6,191 bases of DNA from Devosia sp. (lineage in GTDB: Bacteria > Pseudomonadota > Alphaproteobacteria > Rhizobiales > Devosiaceae), in contig JAQGKG010000182.1 in the NCBI GenBank assembly GCA_028290245.1, positions 1-6,191 on the forward strand, read 5' to 3'. The position numbers were made by a program, and so were the translations under genes. The notes under the pieces are model-generated. The model was not told where the DNA came from, ran no database searches, and saw only the letters and a program-made list of their open reading frames with translations. The first letter of the stretch is position 1. Every line of letters starts with the position of its first letter. Positions 1-5,734 of this stretch are shown piece by piece.

Positions 1-32
1 CTATTGGATGATTCCACTTGCGCGGAGCGGTA

Positions 33-141
33 CCCTCCCCCTGAGGGGAGGGCTAGGGAGGGGGTCTGCGCTATCGACGAGCTCGATATTTGTAGAGCCG
101 CCGAAACCCCCTCCCCCGATCCCTCCCCACAAGGGGGAGGG
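33..141. repeat. GC-rich double-hairpin inverted repeat downstream of kdpB
   Basis: Two mirrored arms are seen. Each carries its own perfect 8-bp stem: CCCTCCCC (33-40) pairs with GGGGAGGG (45-52) across a 4-base loop, and CCCTCCCC (121-128) pairs with GGGGAGGG (134-141) across a 5-base loop. In addition GGGAGGGGGT (56-65) is the exact reverse complement of ACCCCCTCCC (106-115), so the arms can fold into a larger cruciform-like structure around a non-repetitive core of about 40 bases (66-105). From memory, similar CCCTCCCC palindromes occur in many intergenic copies in several alphaproteobacteria; I cannot count copies here. It lies in the expected kdpB-kdpC spacer. As RNA it could stabilise the kdpB 3' end or dampen readthrough. 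No U-tract follows either hairpin, so a classical intrinsic terminator is not supported. Confidence 0.8.
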
Positions 142-162
142 TGTTGACTGCGACATTGCTCA

Positions 163-2217
163 TCAGATCAACCCCAATGCCGTCACGACCATATCCACCA
201 GCTTGATACCGATGAAGGGAGCGATAAGGCCGCCCAGGCCGTAGACGAGGAGGTTGCGTGAGAGCAGCGCTGCGGCGCCGACTGGCCGGTATTTGACTCC
301 GCGCAGAGCGAGCGGGATCAGGGCGACGATGATCAGTGCGTTGAAAATCACCGCCGAGAGGATCGCCGATTGTGGCGAAGCCAGCCCCATGATGTTGAGA
401 GCGCCGAGCTCGGGATAGGTGACCAGGAACAGCGCCGGGATAATGGCGAAATACTTGGCCACATCGTTGGCGATGGAGAACGTGGTCAACGAGCCGCGGG
501 TCATCAGGATCTGCTTGCCGATTTCGACGATCTCGATGAGCTTGGTGGGCGAGGAGTCCAGATCGACCATGTTACCGGCTTCGCGTGCAGCCTGCGTGCC
601 GGACTGCATGGCGACGCCAACGTCGGCCTGGGCCAATGCGGGGGCGTCATTGGTGCCGTCGCCGCACATGGCGATGAGGCGCCCGCCGACCTGTTCCTTG
701 CGGATATAGTCGAGCTTCTGCTCCGGTGTGGCTTCGGCGATGAAATCATCGACGCCGGCTTCCGAGGCGATAGCTGCCGCAGTGACCGGATTGTCGCCGG
801 TGACCATGACGGTGCGAATGCCCATAGCGCGGAGTGCCGCAAAGCGCTCCTTGATGCCAGGTTTCACCACGTCCTTGAGGTGGACGACGCCAAGCAAGCG
901 ATCGGCTTCGGCCACAGCAAGCGGGGTGCCGCCTGAGCGGGCGATGGCATCGACGGCCTTGTTGAAGTCGGCAGCAGCAGTGCTCTTGTCGAGGCCGACG
1001 AACTTCAGCACCGCGTCGACGGCACCCTTGCGGATGCGGCGACCTTCGATGTCGATGCCCGAAATACGAGTCTGGGCCGAGAACGCAATGCTGGTCGTGC
1101 CATTGGGCAGGATCTTCGGCGCGCTCAGGGAGAAATCAGACTTCGCCAAAGCCACGATGGAACGGCCTTCGGCGGTCTCGTCGGACAGGCTGGCGAGCAG
1201 CACGGCTTCGGCGAGGTATTTCTCGGTGACGCCTGCCACGGGAAGGAATTCCGATGCCATGCGGTTGCCGAACGTGATGGTGCCGGTCTTGTCGAGCAGC
1301 AGCGTATCGACGTCACCAGCAGCTTCCACGGCACGGCCGGAGGTGGCGATGACATTGAAGCGGATCAGGCGATCCATGCCGGCAATGCCGATGGCCGAGA
1401 GCAGGCCGCCGATGGTGGTGGGGATGAGCGTCACCAGCAGCGCGGCCAGCACGGCGACCGACAGGTCGGTGCCGGAATAAGCTGCAAGACCATACAGCGT
1501 CACCACGGCGATCAGGAACACCAGGGTCAGGCCCGAGAGCAGGATCGACAGCGCGATCTCGTTGGGCGTCTTCTGGCGCTTGGCGCCTTCGATCAGTGCG
1601 ATCATGCGGTCGACGAAGGTTTCGCCCGGCTTGGTGGTGATACGCACCTTGAGCCAGTCCGAGATCACCTGCGTGCCGCCGGTGACGGCCGAACGGTCGC
1701 CGCCGGCTTCGCGGATCACTGGCGCACTTTCACCGGTGATGGCGCTTTCGTTGACCGAGGCGACGCCTTCGATGACTTCACCATCGCCAGGCATCAGGTC
1801 ATTGACCTCGACCAGGATGATGTCGCCGATCTTGAGCGAGGTTGACGGGATGAGCTCGAAAGCGCGGCTGTTGGCGTCTGATGGGGACAGCAGCTTCTTT
1901 GCTACGAGGTCGGACTTACCGCGCTTCAGGCTTTCCGCCTGTGCCTTGCCACGCCCTTCGGCGACGGCTTCGGCGAAGGTGGCGAACAGCACGGTGAACC
2001 AGAGCCAGAGGGCGATCTGGCCGGAAAACCGCATTTCGGCCGCGGAGCTGAACGCATCCTGAACGAAAATAACGGTCACCAGCACGGCCACGACTTCGGT
2101 GACGAAAATCACCGGGTTGCGGATCAACTGACGCGGGTCCAGCTTGATAAAGGCGTCGCGCAGGGCCGGCAGGAAAATGGCAGGCGAGAGGATAGATATC
2201 TTGGCTTGAGTGGACAT
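163..2217 (-). CDS. kdpB: Potassium-transporting P-type ATPase, catalytic subunit KdpB
   Basis: This is the ATP-hydrolysing subunit of the inner-membrane KdpFABC complex, which drives high-affinity K+ uptake through KdpA. The 684 residues are close to the 682 of E. coli KdpB. Visible motifs in order are the actuator loop TGES (161-164), the membrane motif PTTIGG (266-271), the phosphorylation motif DKTGT with aspartate 309, F379 and K397 in the nucleotide-binding domain, MVTGDN (471-476), the hinge GDGTND (519-524), and D585/K588 in the late membrane region (E. coli D583/K586). Hydrophobic segments fall near 34-53, 66-85, 219-245, 252-277, 577-600, 611-636 and 652-677, the usual seven. S164 matches the E. 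coli serine whose phosphorylation inhibits the pump. The ATG at 2217 follows AGGAAA (2222-2227) at good spacing and lies 8 bases after kdpA. The end is a tandem TGATGA. No lesion is seen. Confidence 0.98.
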   Translation of the reverse strand: MSTQAKISILSPAIFLPALRDAFIKLDPRQLIRNPVIFVTEVVAVLVTVIFVQDAFSSAAEMRFSGQIALWLWFTVLFATFAEAVAEGRGKAQAESLKRGKSDLVAKKLLSPSDANSRAFELIPSTSLKIGDIILVEVNDLMPGDGEVIEGVASVNESAITGESAPVIREAGGDRSAVTGGTQVISDWLKVRITTKPGETFVDRMIALIEGAKRQKTPNEIALSILLSGLTLVFLIAVVTLYGLAAYSGTDLSVAVLAALLVTLIPTTIGGLLSAIGIAGMDRLIRFNVIATSGRAVEAAGDVDTLLLDKTGTITFGNRMASEFLPVAGVTEKYLAEAVLLASLSDETAEGRSIVALAKSDFSLSAPKILPNGTTSIAFSAQTRISGIDIEGRRIRKGAVDAVLKFVGLDKSTAAADFNKAVDAIARSGGTPLAVAEADRLLGVVHLKDVVKPGIKERFAALRAMGIRTVMVTGDNPVTAAAIASEAGVDDFIAEATPEQKLDYIRKEQVGGRLIAMCGDGTNDAPALAQADVGVAMQSGTQAAREAGNMVDLDSSPTKLIEIVEIGKQILMTRGSLTTFSIANDVAKYFAIIPALFLVTYPELGALNIMGLASPQSAILSAVIFNALIIVALIPLALRGVKYRPVGAAALLSRNLLVYGLGGLIAPFIGIKLVDMVVTALGLI

Positions 2218-2221
2218 GATG

Positions 2222-2227
2222 TTTCCT
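2222..2227 (-). promoter_or_regulatory. Ribosome binding site of kdpB overlapping the kdpA stop codon
   Basis: On the minus strand AGGAAA sits about six bases upstream of the kdpB ATG at 2217. Its first two bases are the last two of the kdpA TAG stop (2226-2228). Ribosomes finishing kdpA therefore cover the kdpB initiation signal, which favours coupled translation of the two subunits and supports this kdpB start. Confidence 0.65.
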
Positions 2228-3935
2228 AGAAGCTCTGGCCGGCGAGCATGACGAAGTGCTCGACGATGGGCCCGAGAGCCAGGGCCGGGAAGAACTGCAA
2301 CCCGCCCAGGATCATGATGACGCCGATGAGCAGGCCGACGAATAGCGGCCTGTCGGTCGGGAATGTGCCGGCCGATGGAGCGACGCGTGGCTTGGCGACG
2401 AGCGAGCCCGCAATGGCCAGCACTGGCACGAGATACGCAAAGCGTCCTAGCAGCATGGCGATGCCGAGTGTCGTGTTGTACCAGGGCGTATTGGCGGTGA
2501 GGCCACCAAAAGCCGAGCCGTTGTTGGCTGCTGCAGATGTGTAGGCGTAGAGGATTTCGCTAAGCCCGTGCGGACCGGGCGTCAGGATGGAGCTGGTGCC
2601 GAAGTCGGCTACGACCGAGATGGCGGTGAAACCCAGGATCACCAGCGGCAGGATGAGGACGGCCAGCATGGCGAACTTCATCTCGCGCGCTTCGACCTTC
2701 TTGCCCAGGAATTCCGGCGTGCGTCCGACCATCAGGCCGGCAACGAACACTGCCAGGATTGCGAAGACCAGCAGTGCGTAGAGCCCCGAGCCGACACCGC
2801 CGGGCAGAACTTCGCCAAGCTGCATCAGGAACATCGGCACGAGGCCGCCCAAAGGCGTCAGCGAGCCGTGCATGGCGTTGACGCCACCATTGGACAGACC
2901 GGTCGCAACGGCAGCATAGAGCGCTGACATGGCTTGGCCGAAACGAACTTCCTTGCCTTCGAAATTGCCGAGCGATGGATCGACACCGACGGCGGTCAGC
3001 AGCGGATTGCCGAATGTCTCGGCCCAGTAGATGGCGCCGGTAGCGATCACCAGCATGATGACGGTGACCGAGATCAGCGCCCAACCCTGGCGGCGATTGC
3101 CGACCATTTGGCCAAAGGTGTAAACCAGCGCTGCCGAGATGGCGAGCATGGCAATAATGTTGAGGTAGTTGCTAAACGCCGTCGGATTTTCAAACGGATG
3201 CGCGGCATTGACGTTGAAAAAGCCACCGCCATTGGTGCCGAGCTGCTTGATGGCTTCCTGGCTGGCGACCGGTCCGGTTGAAATAGTCTGCTGCACGCCC
3301 TCAATCGTGGTCGCCACAAAATTGGCGTCGAGGTTCTGCGGCACGCCCATGGCGACGAAAACCAATGCGACCACGATGGCCAGCGGCAGCAACACATAGA
3401 GTGTGGCACGAGTCAGATCGACCCAGAAGTTGCCCAGCTCATTGACGCCGGAGCGGACGAAAGCTCGGGTGAGCGCGATGGCCACAGCAATACCCGTGGC
3501 AGCCGAGACGAAGTTCTGCACGGTGAGGCCCAGCATCTGGCTGAGATGGCTCATCGTGGTCTCGCCGCCATAGCTCTGCCAGTTGGTATTGGACACAAAG
3601 CTTGCAGCGGTGTTGAACGCCAGGTCAGGCGCAAGCCCGGCGAAGCCCTGCGGATTGAGCGGCAGGAAGTTTTGCAGACGCAGCATGGCGTACAGCACGA
3701 CGAAGCCGGCGAGGCTGAATGCCAGAACGCCCATCGTGTAGCCGACCCAGGTTTGCTCCTTGTCGGTGCGAACGCCCGCAAGCGCGTAAAAACCGCGCTC
3801 GACGGGGCCGAGGACGGGTGAAAGGAAAGTGCGTTCGCCGGAGAAAACCTTGGCCATATAAAGACCGAGAGGTTTCGCCAGCACGAGGACCACGATCAGC
3901 ACGAAGGCGATCTGCATCCAGCCGGAAAATGACAT
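2226..3935 (-). CDS. kdpA: Potassium-transporting ATPase, K+-binding channel-like subunit KdpA
   Basis: KdpA is the integral membrane subunit of KdpFABC that selects and carries K+; it belongs to the superfamily of K+ transporters. At 569 residues it is slightly longer than the 557 of E. coli. The four pore-loop regions that build the selectivity filter are recognisable: NTNWQSYGGE (116-125, where Q120 corresponds to E. coli Q116), GTNGGGFF (233-240), TGLSNGGVNAMHG (345-357) and NNGSAFGG (471-478). The conserved GRTPEFLGKK loop is at 404-413. About ten hydrophobic segments cover the protein, beginning at residues 7-20. The ATG at 3935 is preceded by CGGAG (3941-3945) at a five-base spacing, and begins 13 bases after the kdpF stop. 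It is followed 8 bases later by kdpB. No frameshift or missing motif is seen. Confidence 0.98.
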   Translation of the reverse strand: MSFSGWMQIAFVLIVVLVLAKPLGLYMAKVFSGERTFLSPVLGPVERGFYALAGVRTDKEQTWVGYTMGVLAFSLAGFVVLYAMLRLQNFLPLNPQGFAGLAPDLAFNTAASFVSNTNWQSYGGETTMSHLSQMLGLTVQNFVSAATGIAVAIALTRAFVRSGVNELGNFWVDLTRATLYVLLPLAIVVALVFVAMGVPQNLDANFVATTIEGVQQTISTGPVASQEAIKQLGTNGGGFFNVNAAHPFENPTAFSNYLNIIAMLAISAALVYTFGQMVGNRRQGWALISVTVIMLVIATGAIYWAETFGNPLLTAVGVDPSLGNFEGKEVRFGQAMSALYAAVATGLSNGGVNAMHGSLTPLGGLVPMFLMQLGEVLPGGVGSGLYALLVFAILAVFVAGLMVGRTPEFLGKKVEAREMKFAMLAVLILPLVILGFTAISVVADFGTSSILTPGPHGLSEILYAYTSAAANNGSAFGGLTANTPWYNTTLGIAMLLGRFAYLVPVLAIAGSLVAKPRVAPSAGTFPTDRPLFVGLLIGVIMILGGLQFFPALALGPIVEHFVMLAGQSF

Positions 3936-3948
3936 GATGGCTCCGAAG

Positions 3949-4029
3949 TCAGAAGCGTTCAGGCGCCAGCAACGTCACCACGAGGTAAACGGCTAGTGCG
4001 AGGGCGATGATGAAAGAAATGATGAGCAT
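3949..4029 (-). CDS. kdpF: KdpF, small membrane subunit of the K+-transporting ATPase
   Basis: This 26-residue single-span peptide starts MLIISFIIALAL and ends VVTLLAPERF. KdpF is a very short hydrophobic subunit that stabilises the KdpABC complex in the membrane. The evidence is its position directly ahead of kdpA, its size, one continuous hydrophobic helix (residues 2-21) and the tail with PERF, which I recognise from many proteobacterial KdpF proteins. The ATG at 4029 lies 8 bases after the stop of the upstream small peptide. Its own ribosome site is weak (GTGAG-like, over the preceding stop), so coupling to that upstream frame is likely. The start context CCATCATG is the same as that of kdpA. 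It is too short for many gene callers. Confidence 0.85.
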   Translation of the reverse strand: MLIISFIIALALAVYLVVTLLAPERF

Positions 4030-4037
4030 GATGGTGC

Positions 4038-4121
4038 TCACAGCCGATTGAGCGCAGCGGCATAGATCGCCATTGCGATCAATATGCCGGCGCCGAGAGC
4101 GATGAATGCGAGATCGAGCAT
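4038..4121 (-). CDS. Small hydrophobic peptide ahead of kdpF, first gene of the kdp operon
   Basis: A 27-residue frame begins MLDLAFIALG and ends YAAALNRL. It is one hydrophobic helix (about residues 4-24) with an acidic residue near the start and an arginine at the end, so a single membrane span is predicted. A good ribosome site, AAGAGG, lies six bases before the ATG at 4121, better than the site of kdpF. The stop is 8 bases from the kdpF start. I recall comparable unnamed peptides of similar length, ending in RL, ahead of kdpF in other alpha- and betaproteobacteria, but cannot verify this here. It could be an accessory Kdp peptide, a leader that couples translation to kdpF, or a diverged duplicate of KdpF. 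The function is unknown. Confidence 0.65.
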   Translation of the reverse strand: MLDLAFIALGAGILIAMAIYAAALNRL

Positions 4122-4381
4122 GACGAGCCTCTTGATGTAAGGCTCATGCAGTGGACCTTATGCCCGTCAAATTGCCATATGGAATGGCGGTTTGCGGCGT
4201 AAGGATTTTATAAGGGTGGCGAGGGTTTCCTAGCAAAGCTGGGCTTAAGGCGCAGGACTCACGCGCACTTCCCGGGCCGCCGTCGAACAGACGCCGCGGG
4301 CACTGGCAGGGCATGACGACTAGACTTCTAGCCTTGGACGAAAGCGCGGTTTAGTCTGAGGCGAGTTCAGGGATTTGCCGC
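4122..4381. other. Divergent intergenic region between the kdp operon and the methyltransferase gene
   Basis: This 260-base stretch separates two divergently transcribed units and should hold both promoters. On the kdp side it contains the candidate KdpE box (4198-4214), an inverted repeat GCCAT-N5-ATGGC (4174-4188), and a TTGACG on the minus strand (4165-4170) that could be a -35 element, though no good -10 element lies at the right distance. On the methyltransferase side it contains the small palindrome CTAGACTTCTAG (4320-4331), and an AGGGAT (4369-4374) that serves as a ribosome site for the ATG at 4382. No coding frame with support and no RNA gene is seen here. Confidence 0.6.
4198..4214 (-). 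promoter_or_regulatory. Candidate KdpE operator for the kdp operon
   Basis: Read on the minus strand the site is CTTATA-AAATC-CTTACG, two half-sites in direct orientation with five bases between them. The E. coli KdpE operator is, as I recall it, TTTATA-N5-TTTACA. The match is 5 of 6 and 4 of 6 bases with identical spacing. It lies 77 bases upstream of the first kdp start codon, a plausible activator position. KdpE is the response regulator of the KdpD sensor kinase, which switches on kdp at low K+. The regulator genes are not in the window, so the assignment rests on motif, spacing and position only. Confidence 0.4.
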
Positions 4382-5098
4382 ATGACCGCCTCGCTTTACC
4401 CCGCCGGGTTCTACGAAAACCGCCGCGCCCACACCGCCCATGCCGCGCGCCGGTTGCTGTCGGCATTGCCGCTGGGGCTCAAGCGCACCAGCGTCGCTGA
4501 TATCGGGTGCGGCACCGGCACATGGCTGGCCGCAGCGCTGGCCGATGGCGCCGTGACGGCGTTCGGCATCGAGGGTGACTGGGTGACGCCGGAGATGCTC
4601 GACGATGGGCGCATCGTGTTTGCAGCACAGGACCTCGAGCAGCGCTTCAGCGGCCCGCGGGTCGATCTCGCGCTGTCGCTGGAAGTCGCCGAACACCTGT
4701 CGTCCGAGCGGGCGGTGAGCTTTGTCGCCGACCTCGTTGCATTGGCGCCTGCCGTGCTGTTCAGCGCCGCCATCCCCGGCCAGGGCGGCGTCGGGCACCG
4801 CAACGAGCAATGGCAAAGCTGGTGGGCGGCGCTGTTCGCTACGCATGGATACCTAGCCTATGACGTGGTGCGCCCTGCTATCTGGAGCGACGAGGACATC
4901 CCCGCTTGGTATCGCCAGAACGCAGTGCTGTACTTGGACGCGACTACTGGGGTGGGACTGACGCCTACCGCGCCGGCGCTGCTCGATCGGGTTAATCCGG
5001 CGTTCTGGAACCGCGCCAATCGCGAGCTGCACTATGCCAACGCGCTGCCGGAGTCAGAAGTGCTGCGGCAGCAGGCTGAGGCGGCACAACAGCAGTAG
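4382..5098 (+). CDS. Class I SAM-dependent methyltransferase
   Basis: This 238-residue soluble protein has the Rossmann-fold methyltransferase signature. The SAM-binding motif I is VADIGCGTGTW (38-48), followed by an acidic residue at the end of the second strand (E64 in GIEGDW), an acidic D84 in AQDLEQ, and the strand-loop DLALSLEVAEHL (95-106). The segment AIPGQGGVGHRNEQW (130-144) is familiar from methyltransferases of the FkbM-like and glycan-cluster type, so a small-molecule or sugar substrate is possible, but the substrate cannot be read from the sequence. There is no signal peptide or membrane segment. The C-terminus is rich in A, E and Q (residues 222-238). The ATG at 4382 has AGGGAT (4369-4374) at seven bases. 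It is divergent from kdp with no evident functional link, and its TAG abuts the stop of the next gene. Confidence 0.85.
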   Translation: MTASLYPAGFYENRRAHTAHAARRLLSALPLGLKRTSVADIGCGTGTWLAAALADGAVTAFGIEGDWVTPEMLDDGRIVFAAQDLEQRFSGPRVDLALSLEVAEHLSSERAVSFVADLVALAPAVLFSAAIPGQGGVGHRNEQWQSWWAALFATHGYLAYDVVRPAIWSDEDIPAWYRQNAVLYLDATTGVGLTPTAPALLDRVNPAFWNRANRELHYANALPESEVLRQQAEAAQQQ

Positions 5099-5734
5099 TC
5101 AGCGAGCCGCCCAGAGCAGGCCCCGCCGCAGGATTTCGCGTACCGGTCCGCCTGCCAGCTCATCCGCCGTGTGCCCGAGCGATGAGTAAAACACCCGGCC
5201 TTGATCATGCATGGTCGTGAACACCACCGGCATCACCACCTGCTTGCGCCAGGGATGAAACTCCCCCGAAAACGTCGTCGTCGCCAGCACATCCACTGCC
5301 GGATCATAGTTCAGGTAATACTGCTCGGAGGTATGCTCGAAGCTGTCGATCCCCGCCAGCAGCGGATGATCGCCCACATCCACGCGATAGGTGATGATAT
5401 TGCCGGGGTGCTGCACCCAGTAACAGCTCGCCGCATAACGAAACGGCACCGAGCTGCGAAAGCTCGTCGCCAGCCCCATGTGGTAGCCAGCCAGTCCAGT
5501 CCCCGCCCGGATTGCCGCGATCAGCCGATCCATCTGGTCCGGCGCCAGCGTGCCGTCGGTGATCACCGGTACGACGAGGTTATTGCTGCCGACATCCTCG
5601 GCACCTAGCGCGTCATAGTCGGGTGTCACGGTGACCGCAAAACCCTCTGCCTCGAGCAGCTCGCGCACCACATGCGCGCCGCGCTCGGGCGTGTGCAATT
5701 CCATGCCGCCCCAGACCACCAGCGCCTTTTTCAT
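5099..5734 (-). CDS. ThuA-like domain protein
   Basis: The 211-residue protein matches the ThuA family, named after the trehalose utilisation protein of rhizobia, with a glutamine-amidotransferase-like (flavodoxin-like) fold. It starts MKKALVVWGGMELHTPE, and shows LAGYHMGLATSFR (81-93), YWVQHPGNIITYRV (105-118), TSEQYYLNYDP (135-145), ATTTFSGEFHPW (151-162) and VFYSSLGHTADE (181-192) ending RGLLWAAR, all typical of the family. No signal peptide is present, so it is probably cytosolic. The biochemical role of the family is poorly settled; sugar metabolism is the usual association. The ATG at 5734 overlaps the stop of the upstream gene by four bases (ATGA), which decides this start over a longer frame from 5839 that would overlap that gene by over 100 bases. 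It has a GGGATTGGGG purine stretch just upstream. The symbol thuA is withheld because the thu operon context is not shown. Confidence 0.85.
   Translation of the reverse strand: MKKALVVWGGMELHTPERGAHVVRELLEAEGFAVTVTPDYDALGAEDVGSNNLVVPVITDGTLAPDQMDRLIAAIRAGTGLAGYHMGLATSFRSSVPFRYAASCYWVQHPGNIITYRVDVGDHPLLAGIDSFEHTSEQYYLNYDPAVDVLATTTFSGEFHPWRKQVVMPVVFTTMHDQGRVFYSSLGHTADELAGGPVREILRRGLLWAAR

Noticed and set aside
33..52. Intrinsic terminator after kdpB
   Set aside because: The hairpins are strong but no run of T follows either of them in the direction of kdp transcription, and kdpC is expected further downstream.
1..156. A 51-codon minus-strand frame starting ATG six bases after the kdpB stop
   Set aside because: It runs straight through the palindromic repeat and yields a G/P/S-rich peptide typical of translated repeat sequence; it bears no resemblance to KdpC.
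8..244. Plus-strand frame of 78 codons over the repeat
   Set aside because: Proline-rich translation of the repeat that also overlaps the kdpB 3' end; no ribosome site or recognisable family.
728..1480. Long plus-strand frame of 250 codons opposite kdpB
   Set aside because: Antisense shadow of a well-supported gene in GC-rich DNA; low-complexity A/S/R composition and no family match.
4142..4170. Sigma-70-type promoter using TTGACG (minus strand, 4165-4170) as -35
   Set aside because: At 16-18 bases spacing the -10 candidates match the consensus poorly, so it is mentioned only as a possibility in the intergenic entry.
4270..4304. Possible GC-rich hairpin around the GGGCCGCCGTC and ACGCCGCGGGC segments
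   Set aside because: The arms do not pair well when aligned as reverse complements; only short broken matches remain.
4367..4846. Minus-strand frame of 159 codons opposite the methyltransferase
   Set aside because: The plus-strand frame has clear SAM-binding motifs; this one is R/A/G-rich shadow sequence.
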